From Limobrevibacterium gyesilva (GTDB lineage Bacteria; Pseudomonadota; Alphaproteobacteria; Acetobacterales; Acetobacteraceae), in NCBI RefSeq assembly GCF_025989185.1, contig NZ_JAPDNT010000009.1, positions 62,001-126,000 on the forward strand: DNA of 64,000 nucleotides, given 5' to 3'. The notes under the pieces were generated by a model. That model searched no databases, was not told the origin of the DNA, and saw only the letters and a list, made by a program, of their open reading frames with translations. A program made the position numbers and the translations under genes. The first letter of the stretch is position 1. The number at the start of each line of letters is the position of its first letter. This document shows, in pieces, positions 24,440-32,864 of the stretch.

Positions 24440-26050
24440 TCAGCTTTTTTTCGCGACGTTCCAGAATACCACCGTCTCCGGCACCCGCAGCAGCCCCTGC
24501 ACGTTGTCACGCCACGCCGCCGGCAGCAGATACTGTCCGAAGGGCAGATAGACCGTGATCTGCATCCCCCGAAGCTGAATGCTCTCCGCCAGCCAGCGCG
24601 CCTTCACCGGATCGGTCTCGCGCACCCAGGCGGCGCGCAGGCGCTCCATCTCGGGGTCGCAGGGCCAGCCGAAGAACGCCTTGTCGCAGCCGCCCGACAT
24701 CTGGATGTGGAAGGCGGGATTGGCCGGGCCGAGCGGGCCGCCGGTCGTCAGGAATATGTGCCAGCCATTGGCGCCGGGGGCCTTGTTGGTGCGCCGCGTC
24801 ACCAGTGTTGCCCAGTCCATCGTCTGCATGTCGACATTGACGCCCGCCTTGCGCATGGCATCGGCCAGCACCTGCGTCGCGCCGTGCTGGATGGGCTGGT
24901 CCTGCGGGTCGAGGATGATGATCTTCTCGCCATTGTACCCGGCCGCCCGCAGCATCTCCATGCCGCGCTTCAGGCGGGTTTCCGTCGGATCCTTGGAGAC
25001 CAGCAGCTCCGCGCCGTATTCCGATCCGTTCGGCGAGCCGCAGACCAGCAACGCGCCGCACACCTGGCCCAGCGCCGGGTCGCCCAGCACCGCCATGATC
25101 ATGTCCGGCTGCAGGATGAAGTTGTGCAGCGCGCGCCGCGCCAGCGGGTTGTCGAAGGGCGGGTTGAGGTGGTTCACCCGCAACGTGCCCTCGGTTCCGG
25201 TCGGCCAGAGCGGCTCCACCACAAGGCCTGGAGCACGCTTCAACGATGCCACCAGGTCGAGCGATGGCTGTTCGACGAAATCGACCTCGCCGCGCTGCAG
25301 GGCGGCGGCCTGGGTCGCGGGGTCCGGAATGTTGATCCATTCCACCCGCTCGACCAGGGCTCGCTTGCCGCCGGCAATGCCGCTGGCCGGCTCGGCGCGC
25401 GGCACGTAGCCGGGGTTGCGGACATAAACGACCTTGCTGCCGGCCACCCACTCGTCGCGCTTCATGATGAACGGGCCGGAGCCCGTGGGGTCCTTGATCT
25501 GTTCGGACCCGGAAACGCCGCGCTGCACGCGCGCGGGCATCACGAACATCGGCATCGCCATCGGCTTGGCGAGCGCATACAGCAACTGGCCCATCGGCTC
25601 CTTGAGCCGGACGCGCACGGTGCGCGCGTCCACCACGTCGAGGCCCGCCAGGAACCCCGCGATGATCTGCCCGGCGCCGTCACGCTCGGCCCAGCGGTTC
25701 CAGGAGACGACGACATCCTCGGCCGTGACCGGCGCGCCGTCGCTGAAGCGCAGGCCGTCGCGCAGGGTGAAGGTGTAGGTGAGGTGGTCCGGGCTTTCGG
25801 TCCAGGTATCGACCATCTGCGGCTTGATCCGCTGCTCGGCATCCAGACCGAACAACGTGTCGTAGACCATGAAGCTGTGGTAGCGGGTCTGGACCGCCGT
25901 GGTCCACACGGGGTCGATGCTGCGCAGCTCGCCCGAAATGACCGCACGGAGTACTTTCGGATCGGATTGCGCGGAGGCCGGATCAGCGAGCGGCGGGGCC
26001 GCCAGGGCCAGGACGCCGGCCGCGAGGGCCGTGCGGAACATCGCCTTCAT
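24440..26050 (-). CDS. Peptide-type ABC importer substrate-binding protein (SBP_bac_5)
   Basis: A 536-aa periplasmic binding protein. The N-terminus MKAMFRTALAAGVLALAAPP ending in ADPASAQ is a Sec signal peptide. Family segments: SIDPVWTTAVQTRYHSFMVY, LRDGLRFSDGAPVTAEDVV and DPTGSGPFIMKR. GGGAGG precedes ATG 26050. The frame is open further upstream, but the signal peptide fixes the start. It lacks its own permeases, so it may feed the importer at 13876-17787, giving that importer two alternative binding proteins. M81 follows after 5 bp. Confidence 0.92.
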   Translation of the reverse strand: MKAMFRTALAAGVLALAAPPLADPASAQSDPKVLRAVISGELRSIDPVWTTAVQTRYHSFMVYDTLFGLDAEQRIKPQMVDTWTESPDHLTYTFTLRDGLRFSDGAPVTAEDVVVSWNRWAERDGAGQIIAGFLAGLDVVDARTVRVRLKEPMGQLLYALAKPMAMPMFVMPARVQRGVSGSEQIKDPTGSGPFIMKRDEWVAGSKVVYVRNPGYVPRAEPASGIAGGKRALVERVEWINIPDPATQAAALQRGEVDFVEQPSLDLVASLKRAPGLVVEPLWPTGTEGTLRVNHLNPPFDNPLARRALHNFILQPDMIMAVLGDPALGQVCGALLVCGSPNGSEYGAELLVSKDPTETRLKRGMEMLRAAGYNGEKIIILDPQDQPIQHGATQVLADAMRKAGVNVDMQTMDWATLVTRRTNKAPGANGWHIFLTTGGPLGPANPAFHIQMSGGCDKAFFGWPCDPEMERLRAAWVRETDPVKARWLAESIQLRGMQITVYLPFGQYLLPAAWRDNVQGLLRVPETVVFWNVAKKS

Positions 26051-26204
26051 GAAGCCTCCCTCGGCGCCGTTTCGCGGTTCTCGTCGCTGTATGCTGGCGC
26101 TTTCGGCCGCAAGCTTAGCGTGGGGGCGCCCCGGGGAGTCAACCTCCGTCGGCGGTTGCCGGCGAACGCCCGTGATGCCTCTAATACGGCAGGGAGACGA
26201 TGCC
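26051..26204. promoter_or_regulatory. Divergent intergenic region between the two M81 clusters
   Basis: These 154 bp separate the start of the minus-strand SBP-M81-sox-dpp unit from the plus-strand M81-aminotransferase-PhyH-TenA unit, so promoters for both must lie here or close by. No clear palindrome or sigma70 box stood out. AGGGAGA at 26191-26197 is the ribosome binding site of the plus-strand gene. Confidence 0.5.
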
Positions 26205-27719
26205 ATGACACGTGTGCTGCTGGCCGGCCTGTTCCACGAGACCCATTGCTTCACGGACGATGTCACGGGCATGGACGGCTTCACGATTCGGCGCGGCGAC
26301 GCAATCATCGCCCGGCGCGGCGACGGATCGCAGCTGGACGGATTCCTGTCGGTGGCCGAGCGGGAAGGGTGGACGGTGATCCCCGCCGTCGATTACGGCG
26401 CCTTCCCCTCCGGGATCGTCGATCATGCCGTGTTCGAGGCGTTCTGGTCCGAGCTTGGGCCGATCCTGCGGGCGGCCGTCGCGAGCGGCCTCGATGCGAT
26501 ATTCCTGGGCCTGCACGGGGCCATGGTGACCACGGGGCAGGACGATCCTGAAGGCGAGTTGCTGCGCCAGATCCGCGCAATCCCCGGGGCGGAAGCATTG
26601 CCGCTGTTCGGCGTGTTCGACCTGCATGCCACACTGACGCCGGCGATGTGCGCATTGGCCGACGGATTGGTGTGCTACCGTGAAAACCCGCACACGGATG
26701 CTTTCGACGCGGCCGTGCGCGCAGCGGACCTGCTTGCCGGCTGCCTGCGCCGGAGCGTGCGGCCGCGGATGCGCTTCCGTGGGACGCCGATCATACTGCC
26801 CCCGACCGGGACCGGCACCGCCGACCGCCCGATGCGGGACCTCGAAGCGCTGGCGCGCGTGATCGAGGCGGAGACTCCGTCGATCCTGGCAATGAACGTC
26901 GTCGGCGGCTTCTGTTTCGCCGACGCCCACGACGCTGGCATGTCCTTCGCAGCAATCACCGAGGACGATGCGGCAGCAGAGGCCGCGCTCGACCGCCTGG
27001 CGAGTCTTGCCTGGTCGCTGCGCCATCATGGCCTGCCCGCGGAGGACGATCCGGACGACGTGCTTCGCCGCATCCCGCCGGGGGCGCAAGGGCCGGTGCT
27101 GCTGGTGGAGCCGGCCGACAATATCGGCGGCGGATCGCCCGGCGACTGCACCGACGTGCTGAGGGCCATGCTGCGCCATGACGTGCAGGGCGGCGGCGTG
27201 ATCCTGGCGGATGCCCCGGCCGCTGCGGCGCTGCAGGAGATTCCGATCGGCGGCACCGTCCGGCTGGCGTTTGGCGGCCGCGGCAGCCGGCTCGATCCGG
27301 GGCCGGTCGAGCTCGATGTGACCCTGCTGTCGCGAAGCGACGGCCGGTTCATGCTGGAGGATCGGCACTCGCATCTCGCGGCGTCGCAAGGCGTCCATAT
27401 CGATATGGGGCCCTGCGCGGTGGTGCGGCATCGCGGCATCACCATCCTTCTGACCACGCGCAAGACTCCGCCCTGGGACCTGGGCCAATGGCGCAGCCAG
27501 GGGATCGAGCCAACGGCGCTCGCCGTCATCAATATCAAGGCGGCGGTTGCCCATCGCCGCGCCTACGACCCCATCGCGGCGGCGAGCTACACCGTGCGCA
27601 CGCGCGGGCCGTGCACCTCGGATCCCCGGGCGCTGCCCTATGCAAGATTACGCCGGCCAATCTTCCCGCTGGATGACGCCGATCGTGTGCGCGCCGCAAC
27701 GACAGCATCCGGCGAGTAG
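26205..27719 (+). CDS. M81 family metallopeptidase (MlrC-like), second copy
   Basis: A 504-aa M81/MlrC-family protein, clearly paralogous to but divergent from the one at 22983. Motifs: FHETHCFTDDV, GLHGAMVTTGQDDPEGELL, FGVFDLHATLTPAM, CYRENPHTDAFDAAV and DNIGGGSPGDCTD. The N-terminal HET motif retains the histidine that the other copy replaces with Thr. ATG 26205 follows AGGGAGA. It is the first gene of the divergent plus-strand unit. Two different M81 enzymes flanking one sox-dpp cluster suggest successive cleavage of a larger substrate, or two related substrates. Confidence 0.88.
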   Translation: MTRVLLAGLFHETHCFTDDVTGMDGFTIRRGDAIIARRGDGSQLDGFLSVAEREGWTVIPAVDYGAFPSGIVDHAVFEAFWSELGPILRAAVASGLDAIFLGLHGAMVTTGQDDPEGELLRQIRAIPGAEALPLFGVFDLHATLTPAMCALADGLVCYRENPHTDAFDAAVRAADLLAGCLRRSVRPRMRFRGTPIILPPTGTGTADRPMRDLEALARVIEAETPSILAMNVVGGFCFADAHDAGMSFAAITEDDAAAEAALDRLASLAWSLRHHGLPAEDDPDDVLRRIPPGAQGPVLLVEPADNIGGGSPGDCTDVLRAMLRHDVQGGGVILADAPAAAALQEIPIGGTVRLAFGGRGSRLDPGPVELDVTLLSRSDGRFMLEDRHSHLAASQGVHIDMGPCAVVRHRGITILLTTRKTPPWDLGQWRSQGIEPTALAVINIKAAVAHRRAYDPIAAASYTVRTRGPCTSDPRALPYARLRRPIFPLDDADRVRAATTASGE

Positions 27720-27879
27720 ACCTGAATGTTCGATGGCCACATAGTGCTTCGATCCACCCCCGTACGACAGCGGGCGTGGAACCGTCGGGCGGAACGGCCG
27801 GCGCGCGAAGGACAACGGCGTTATCGGGAGAGCGAAGCATGCAGCATTTGATCGGCCAAGGCAGAGAAGGCGGGCGTTC

Positions 27880-29064
27880 GTGATCAATACCGGCTTCGAA
27901 TTGCCGCTGGACGTTCTGCGTGCGCGTCAGAACGTGAAATGGGCCAAGTACGGCGCCGACGTGTTGCCGGCCTGGGTTGCCGAGATGGATTTTTCCGTCG
28001 CCTATCCGATCCGCAGGGCCATGGATCGCCTGGTGCAGGCCCAGGAATACGGCTACCCCCAGCGCGACGGCAGGAGCGCCGACGATGCCGTCGCCACCGC
28101 GTTCGCCGCACGCATGCAGTCCCGGTTCGGCTGGTCGGTCGATACGGACCTTGTCCAGCCGCTGTCCGACCTGGTGCAAGGCACCTTCGCGTCGATCTGG
28201 GCGTATTCGAACCCCGGCGACAAAGTCATCCTGCAGCTTCCGGCCTATCCGCCGTTCCACGAATCGATCTCCGCGACGGGGCGGCGCCTGGTGCCGCACC
28301 CGCTCAAGAGCGACGGCACACGCTACACGCTCGATATCGAAGGGCTCGAGGCCCTGGTCGATACGCAGACGCGGATGATCCTGCTGTGCAATCCGCAGAA
28401 CCCGACCGGACGCGTGTTCGATCGCGCCGAGCTGACCGAGATCGGGCGCATCGCGATCGAGCGCGACCTGGTCATCGTTGCCGACGAGATCCACTGCGAT
28501 CTGGTCTATCCCGGCCGGCAGCATATCCCGATCGCGTCGATCAGCCCGGAGATCGCCGCGCGAACGGTGACGATCACGTCCCCGACCAAGAGCTTCAACA
28601 TCCCCGGGCTGCGCTGTGGCGTCCTGCATTTCGGGACGCGGGCACTGCGCGACCGCTTCCATGCGCGCGTACCCGCCCGCATGCTCGGCAGCCCCAGCAT
28701 CGCCGGCATCGACGCGACGGTGGCGGCCTGGACGCACGGCCAGCCATGGCTCGATGAGGTGCTTGTCCATCTCGACGCCAACCGCCAGCGCCTTGCCGGC
28801 TTCCTCGCCAGCGAGCTGCCGGCAATCCGTTTGCATGTGCCGGAGGCCACGTATCTCGCCTGGCTCGACTGCTCGGCCCTGGGGCTGGAGACGAGCGCGT
28901 TCGATTTCTTCCACGACCGCGCGAAGGTGGCCTTCAGCCCGGGCGAAGCGTTCGATCCGGCGTGCCGCAGCTTCATCCGCTTCAACTTCGCGACATCGTC
29001 GCGGATACTCGACGAGATTCTGGGGCGCATGGCCGATGCCGCGCGCAGCGCCGGCAGAGGATAG
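27880..29064 (+). CDS. PLP-dependent aminotransferase/cystathionine beta-lyase (PatB/MalY-like)
   Basis: A 394-aa fold-type I PLP enzyme. Features: VLPAWVAEMDFSVAYPI near the N-terminus (PatB/MalY signature), LLCNPQNPTGRVF, VADEIHCDLVYPG with the PLP-ring aspartate, and TSPTKSFNIPGLRC with the Schiff-base lysine. The family includes C-S beta-lyases and aminotransferases. The start is GTG 27880, with AGAAGG about 10 nt before. The 160 bp upstream hold no gene I can support. It probably acts on an amino acid released by the M81 peptidase upstream. Confidence 0.86.
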   Translation: MINTGFELPLDVLRARQNVKWAKYGADVLPAWVAEMDFSVAYPIRRAMDRLVQAQEYGYPQRDGRSADDAVATAFAARMQSRFGWSVDTDLVQPLSDLVQGTFASIWAYSNPGDKVILQLPAYPPFHESISATGRRLVPHPLKSDGTRYTLDIEGLEALVDTQTRMILLCNPQNPTGRVFDRAELTEIGRIAIERDLVIVADEIHCDLVYPGRQHIPIASISPEIAARTVTITSPTKSFNIPGLRCGVLHFGTRALRDRFHARVPARMLGSPSIAGIDATVAAWTHGQPWLDEVLVHLDANRQRLAGFLASELPAIRLHVPEATYLAWLDCSALGLETSAFDFFHDRAKVAFSPGEAFDPACRSFIRFNFATSSRILDEILGRMADAARSAGRG

Positions 29065-29100
29065 GCTCAATCACGCGGCAGCCATCAGGGAGGCAGGCGT

Positions 29101-30129
29101 ATGGTCCCGTTCACCGAGTCCAACGATATCGTCCAGGATGGCGCCGCACTGGCCGCGCGCATGCGCCGCGACGGCTATCTGTTCCTGCGTGGCTTGCTGC
29201 CGCGCGAGGATGTGGCGGCGGTGCAGCGCCAGGTTGGGGAGATCGTTCGTGCCGCCGGCTGGTTGCGCAACGACCGGCCGGTGGAGCAGGCGGTGGCGGA
29301 CCCGGCCGGGTTCTGCGTCGATCCCGAGCCTGCCTATCTGACGACATTGCGCAAGATCAACCGGCTGCAGGACTATCACGAACTGAAGCACCATCCGGCG
29401 CTGATCGGAGTCTTCGAACGCATGCTCGGCGGGCCGATCCTGCCGCATCCGCGCGTGCTGATGCGCAACATCTTTCCGGCCCGCGAGGAGATCACGACCA
29501 AGGCGCATCAGGACTTCCCGAATGTGCAGGGCACGACCGAGGTCTATACCGCCTGGATTCCGTTGATCGACTGTCCCATGGAGGTCGGTCCGCTGCAGGT
29601 GGCGGCAGGAACGCACGACGATGGGGTCTATGACTTTCACATCGGCGCGGGCGCCGGCGGGATCGAGATCAAGGACGGGCTCGAGGGGCGATGGGCCTCC
29701 GGCGCGTTTGCGGTGGGCGACGTGCTGATCTTCCACAGCATGACCGTACACAAAGGCGTGCCGAACCGAAGCGACCGCCTGCGCATGTCGATGGACGTAC
29801 GCTTCCAGCTGGTCAGCGAGCCGTTCAACCCGGACAACGCAAACCCGGACGGCCAGCCGCTGTCGTGGGAGGAGGTGTATGCGGACTGGCGCAGTGACGA
29901 GCTCAAATACTACTGGAAACGGCTGCCTCTGACCCTGAAGGCGTTCGACCCCCAATGGTTCGAGAAGCGCGACGCGCTGGCGTTCGAGCTCGGCGAGGCC
30001 GGCGATCCGCGGGCACGCTCCGTGTTGCAGCGCATCGTCGCGCGTGATGCGGACCCGACGAAGCGCATGCGCGCCCAGCATCTGCTGGATGCATTGCCGC
30101 CGCTCGCGCCGGCCGGCTCCGTTCACTGA
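29101..30129 (+). CDS. Phytanoyl-CoA dioxygenase (PhyH) family protein
   Basis: A 342-aa Fe(II)/2-oxoglutarate-type oxygenase. The iron ligands are visible as His-Gln-Asp in TKAHQDFPNVQG and a distal His in FHSMTVHKGVPNRS, followed by the arginine expected to bind 2-oxoglutarate (SDRLRMSMDVRF). The N-terminal DGYLFLRGLLPREDV is also typical. PhyH proteins hydroxylate or N-demethylate small molecules, so a role in oxidising an N-methylated or substituted amino acid fits the neighbourhood (inference). GGGAGG precedes the ATG, and the gene follows the aminotransferase by 36 bp. Confidence 0.85.
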   Translation: MVPFTESNDIVQDGAALAARMRRDGYLFLRGLLPREDVAAVQRQVGEIVRAAGWLRNDRPVEQAVADPAGFCVDPEPAYLTTLRKINRLQDYHELKHHPALIGVFERMLGGPILPHPRVLMRNIFPAREEITTKAHQDFPNVQGTTEVYTAWIPLIDCPMEVGPLQVAAGTHDDGVYDFHIGAGAGGIEIKDGLEGRWASGAFAVGDVLIFHSMTVHKGVPNRSDRLRMSMDVRFQLVSEPFNPDNANPDGQPLSWEEVYADWRSDELKYYWKRLPLTLKAFDPQWFEKRDALAFELGEAGDPRARSVLQRIVARDADPTKRMRAQHLLDALPPLAPAGSVH

Positions 30130-30151
30130 GAGTGCGTTTCTCAACCGCTGC

Positions 30152-30168
30152 AAGGAGTCCCTGCCATC
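30152..30168 (+). promoter_or_regulatory. Shine-Dalgarno AAGGAG placed for an ATC start codon
   Basis: AAGGAG (30152-30157) lies 8 nt before ATC at 30166-30168. In this frame no ATG, GTG or TTG exists between the preceding gene's stop (30127-30129) and GTG 30259, yet the intervening codons read family-like TenA sequence. This points to initiation at ATC; the alternative CTG at 30148 lies directly before the Shine-Dalgarno sequence and is unlikely. Confidence 0.6.
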
Positions 30169-30852
30169 TCCCAGGATCTTCCGCTCGACCACGGCCTGTT
30201 CGGACGTCTGCGGCGTGACACCGGGGAGGCCTGGACGCGTTATGTCGAGCACGGCTTCGTGCTGGCCCTCGGCGCCGGCACGCTCCCCAAGCCGGCGTTC
30301 CAGCATTTCCTGCGGCAGGACTACCTGTTCCTGATCCAGTTCGCGCGGGCCTACGCGCTCGCCGGCTACAAGAGTGCGGATCTGCGCGATCTCCGGGCGG
30401 CATCCGCGTCGGTGGCGGCGATCGTCGATGTCGAGATGCCCTTGCACGTCGCCTATTGCCGCGAGTGGGGGCTGACCGAAGATGACATGGCCGCGGAGCC
30501 GGAGGCGCTGGAGACGGTCGCCTATACCCGCTTCGTCCTCGAACGCGGCATGTCCGGCGATCGCCTGGACCTGGAGGTCGCGCTCGTGCCGTGCGTGGTC
30601 GGGTATGCCGAGGCGGTCGACCGGCTGCTGCGCAATCCGCGCACCGTCACCCATGGCAACCCCTATGCCGCCTGGATGGAAACCTATGCCGGCGCCGATT
30701 ATCGCGCGCTGGCGGTGGCGGCGATCGGGAACCTCGACAGGCTGGGTGCCACGCGCGGGGCGGAGGCGCGTTATGCCGATCTGCTGGCCACGTTCACGGC
30801 CGCGACCCGGCTGGAGGCGTCGTTCTGGGATATGGGGCTGGCCGCCGCCTGA
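30166..30852 (+). CDS. TenA/PqqC-like protein (thiaminase II family), apparent ATC start
   Basis: A 228-aa haem-oxygenase-fold protein of the TenA family. The sequence before the first standard start codon (SQDLPLDHGLFGRLRRDTGE and AWTRYVEHGF) is typical of TenA helix 1, so the gene begins at about 30166. Later segments: GTLPKPAFQHFLRQDYLFL, FARAYALAGYKSADL and IVDVEMPLHVAYC with the Cys of the active-site region. TenA proteins hydrolyse aminopyrimidines in thiamin salvage, but those in catabolic operons often have unknown substrates. Predicting from GTG 30259 would lose 31 residues. It is the last gene of the plus-strand unit. Confidence 0.82.
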   Translation: MSQDLPLDHGLFGRLRRDTGEAWTRYVEHGFVLALGAGTLPKPAFQHFLRQDYLFLIQFARAYALAGYKSADLRDLRAASASVAAIVDVEMPLHVAYCREWGLTEDDMAAEPEALETVAYTRFVLERGMSGDRLDLEVALVPCVVGYAEAVDRLLRNPRTVTHGNPYAAWMETYAGADYRALAVAAIGNLDRLGATRGAEARYADLLATFTAATRLEASFWDMGLAAA

Positions 30853-30861
30853 CTCGCCGTT

Positions 30862-30889
30862 CGTCATCGGGCGCTTGTCACCGATGACG
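30862..30889 (+). terminator. Perfect 9-bp hairpin between convergent genes
   Basis: CGTCATCGG (30862-30870) and CCGATGACG (30881-30889) pair perfectly around a 10-nt loop, starting 9 bp after the TenA-like gene's stop. GTTTGC follows on the plus strand, a weak T-stretch. Likely terminator of the plus-strand unit. Confidence 0.55.
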
Positions 30890-30900
30890 GTTTGCGGATG

Positions 30901-30928
30901 CCGGCGGCCGGACTGAGCCGGCCGCCGG
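30901..30928. terminator. Perfect 11-bp GC hairpin between convergent genes
   Basis: CCGGCGGCCGG (30901-30911) and CCGGCCGCCGG (30918-30928) pair perfectly around ACTGAG. It lies 5 bp beyond the stop of the minus-strand SDR gene and 11 bp after another hairpin. It probably acts on transcripts from both sides, though neither flank has a clear T-run. Confidence 0.55.
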
Positions 30929-30933
30929 TCGCG

Positions 30934-31689
30934 CTATCGCACCAGGCCCTGGCCGCCGTTCACGCTGATGATCTGGGCCGTTACCCAGCTTGCCAGAGGC
31001 GAGGCCAGGAACAGCACGACGTTGGCGACTTCCTCGGGCCGGCCGAGGCGCTTGGCGGGGATCGAGGCCAGAATACTGCCGTACAGCGCGGGATCGTCAG
31101 TCTTGCGCCGGTCCCAGCTGCCGCCCGGGAACTCGATCGAACCCGGTGCCACGCAATTGACCCTTATGCCCTTCGCTGCCAGCGCTGCCGCCTGCGTCCT
31201 TGTGTAATGGATCACTGCTGCCTTGGCAGCACCATAGGCGGGCGTGCGCACCGACGGGTTGAGGCCCGATCCGGATGCGATATTGATGATCGTGCCATCC
31301 CGCGCCGCCGCGATGAACGGCAGGGCTTCGCGCGATGCCCGCACGATCGCCAGCAGGTCCACGGACAGGCTCGCCTCCCAGCTCGCCTCGTCGTCGGCGC
31401 GACCATAGCCGGTGGCGTTGTTCACCAGCACGTCGATGCCGCCCAGGGCGGCCGCGGCTTGCGGGATGTATCCGGCAATCGCGGCCTCGCTTGACAGGTC
31501 GCAGGGGGCCGCATGCGCGGTGCCGCCGAATGCGGCCAGCTCTGCGCGCGTGGCCTCCAGCGCCGCGGCGCCGCGGGCGCAGATGGACACATGCGCGCCG
31601 GCGGCGGCGAATCCGAGCGCGATCGAGCGCCCGATCCCGCGGCTGCCGCCCGCGACGACGACCCGTTTACCCCTGACATCGATATCCAT
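30934..31689 (-). CDS. SDR family NAD(P)-dependent oxidoreductase
   Basis: A 251-aa classical short-chain dehydrogenase. The cofactor motif is GGSRGIGRS, the structural motif is NNATG, and the catalytic Ser and Tyr-Lys appear in IASGSGLNPS and TPAYGAAKAAV. The C-terminus ends with SWVTAQIISVNGGQG, the usual SDR ending. It would reduce a ketone or oxidise an alcohol with NAD(P)H. It stands alone, convergent with the TenA-like gene and divergent from the threonine-dehydratase-like gene, so its substrate cannot be inferred. Confidence 0.9.
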   Translation of the reverse strand: MDIDVRGKRVVVAGGSRGIGRSIALGFAAAGAHVSICARGAAALEATRAELAAFGGTAHAAPCDLSSEAAIAGYIPQAAAALGGIDVLVNNATGYGRADDEASWEASLSVDLLAIVRASREALPFIAAARDGTIINIASGSGLNPSVRTPAYGAAKAAVIHYTRTQAAALAAKGIRVNCVAPGSIEFPGGSWDRRKTDDPALYGSILASIPAKRLGRPEEVANVVLFLASPLASWVTAQIISVNGGQGLVR

Positions 31690-31833
31690 GAATGATCCAG
31701 TCCTGTTGCGATTCGGTAGAACGCCGGCATCGAAGCAGCCAGGCGTCCGTCTGGAAAGCGGGCCGGCATTTGCCGCAGCGGTCCCGGGCTGGCAAACTCA
31801 CGCCGGAAGAACCTGGTTCACTACGGAAACGCC
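31690..31833. promoter_or_regulatory. Divergent intergenic region
   Basis: 144 bp between the divergent SDR and threonine-dehydratase-like genes. Both promoters should lie here. No operator-like palindrome was seen. Confidence 0.4.
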
Positions 31834-32853
31834 ATGACCGACACAGCTCATGAAATCGACGGCATCGCCGTGCCGAACCTGGCCGCGATCGCGGCCCTGC
31901 GCGCAGAACTGCGCCCCTATGTCCGGACCACGCCGGTGTTCGAGCGTGACGACATCGCGCCGCTGGCGGGCACGACCCTGCAGTTCAAGTTCGAACTGCT
32001 GCAGGCCAGCGGCACGTTCAAGGCACGCGGCGCGTTCTCCAACCTGCTGGCGCTGGACGTAGCCGCACGGGCTGCCGGCGTGACCTGCATTTCCGCCGGC
32101 AACCACGCGGTGGCCGTTGCCTATGCGGCGATGCGGCTGGGCATCGGTGCGAAAGTGGTGATGGTCAAGACCGCGAGTCCGGCCCGGGTGGCCCTGTGCC
32201 GCCAATACGGTGCCGAGGTGCTGCTGGCCGAGGACGGCGCCACGGGCTTCACCATGGTGCGCGCGCTCGAACGCGAAGAAGGCCGTTTTTTCGTGCACCC
32301 GTTCAACGGCTACCGCACGGTGCTGGGCACGGCGACTCTGGGTGCCGAATGGGCCGAGCAATGCGCCGGCCCCGGCATGGGTGATCTCGACGCCGTGATC
32401 CTGCCCATCGGCGGCGGCGGGCTCTCCGCCGGCGTTGCCACGGCGTTCAAGCTCGCCCGACCGGACATTGCCGTCTACGGCGTGGAGCCGGTGGGGGCCG
32501 ACGCCATGGCCCGCAGTTTCGCCAGCGGCGGCCCGGTCAAGATGGGCGCCATGACCAGCATCGCCGACAGCCTGATGGCGCCGCACACGGAGGCGTACAG
32601 CTACGGCTTGTGCCGCCGAAACATCGACGCCCTGGTGACTGTCACCGACGACCAGTTGCGTGCGGCCATGCTGCGCCTATCCGAGGAGCTGAAGCTGGCC
32701 ACCGAGCCCGCCTGCGCCGCGGCGACCGCGGCGCTGTTCGGTCCGTTGCGGGAACGGCTCACCGGGAAACGGGTGGGCGTGCTGCTGTGTGGCACCAACA
32801 CCGATCCCGCGACGTTCATGCGCCATATCCAGGCGGCCCAGGCGGCGGCCTGA
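31834..32853 (+). CDS. Threonine/serine dehydratase-like PLP enzyme
   Basis: A 339-aa fold-type II PLP enzyme. SGTFKARGAFSNLL contains the PLP lysine, CISAGNHAVAVAYAA is the substrate loop, and LPIGGGGLSAGVATAFKL is the glycine-rich phosphate-binding loop. The late CGTNTDPATF motif is also family-like. No ACT regulatory domain follows, so it resembles the catabolic type. Relatives deaminate threonine/serine, hydroxyaspartate or act as racemases; which applies here is open. Downstream, the minus-strand flavoprotein gene ends only 11 bp away. Confidence 0.88.
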   Translation: MTDTAHEIDGIAVPNLAAIAALRAELRPYVRTTPVFERDDIAPLAGTTLQFKFELLQASGTFKARGAFSNLLALDVAARAAGVTCISAGNHAVAVAYAAMRLGIGAKVVMVKTASPARVALCRQYGAEVLLAEDGATGFTMVRALEREEGRFFVHPFNGYRTVLGTATLGAEWAEQCAGPGMGDLDAVILPIGGGGLSAGVATAFKLARPDIAVYGVEPVGADAMARSFASGGPVKMGAMTSIADSLMAPHTEAYSYGLCRRNIDALVTVTDDQLRAAMLRLSEELKLATEPACAAATAALFGPLRERLTGKRVGVLLCGTNTDPATFMRHIQAAQAAA

Positions 32854-32864
32854 TCGCGGGCCGC

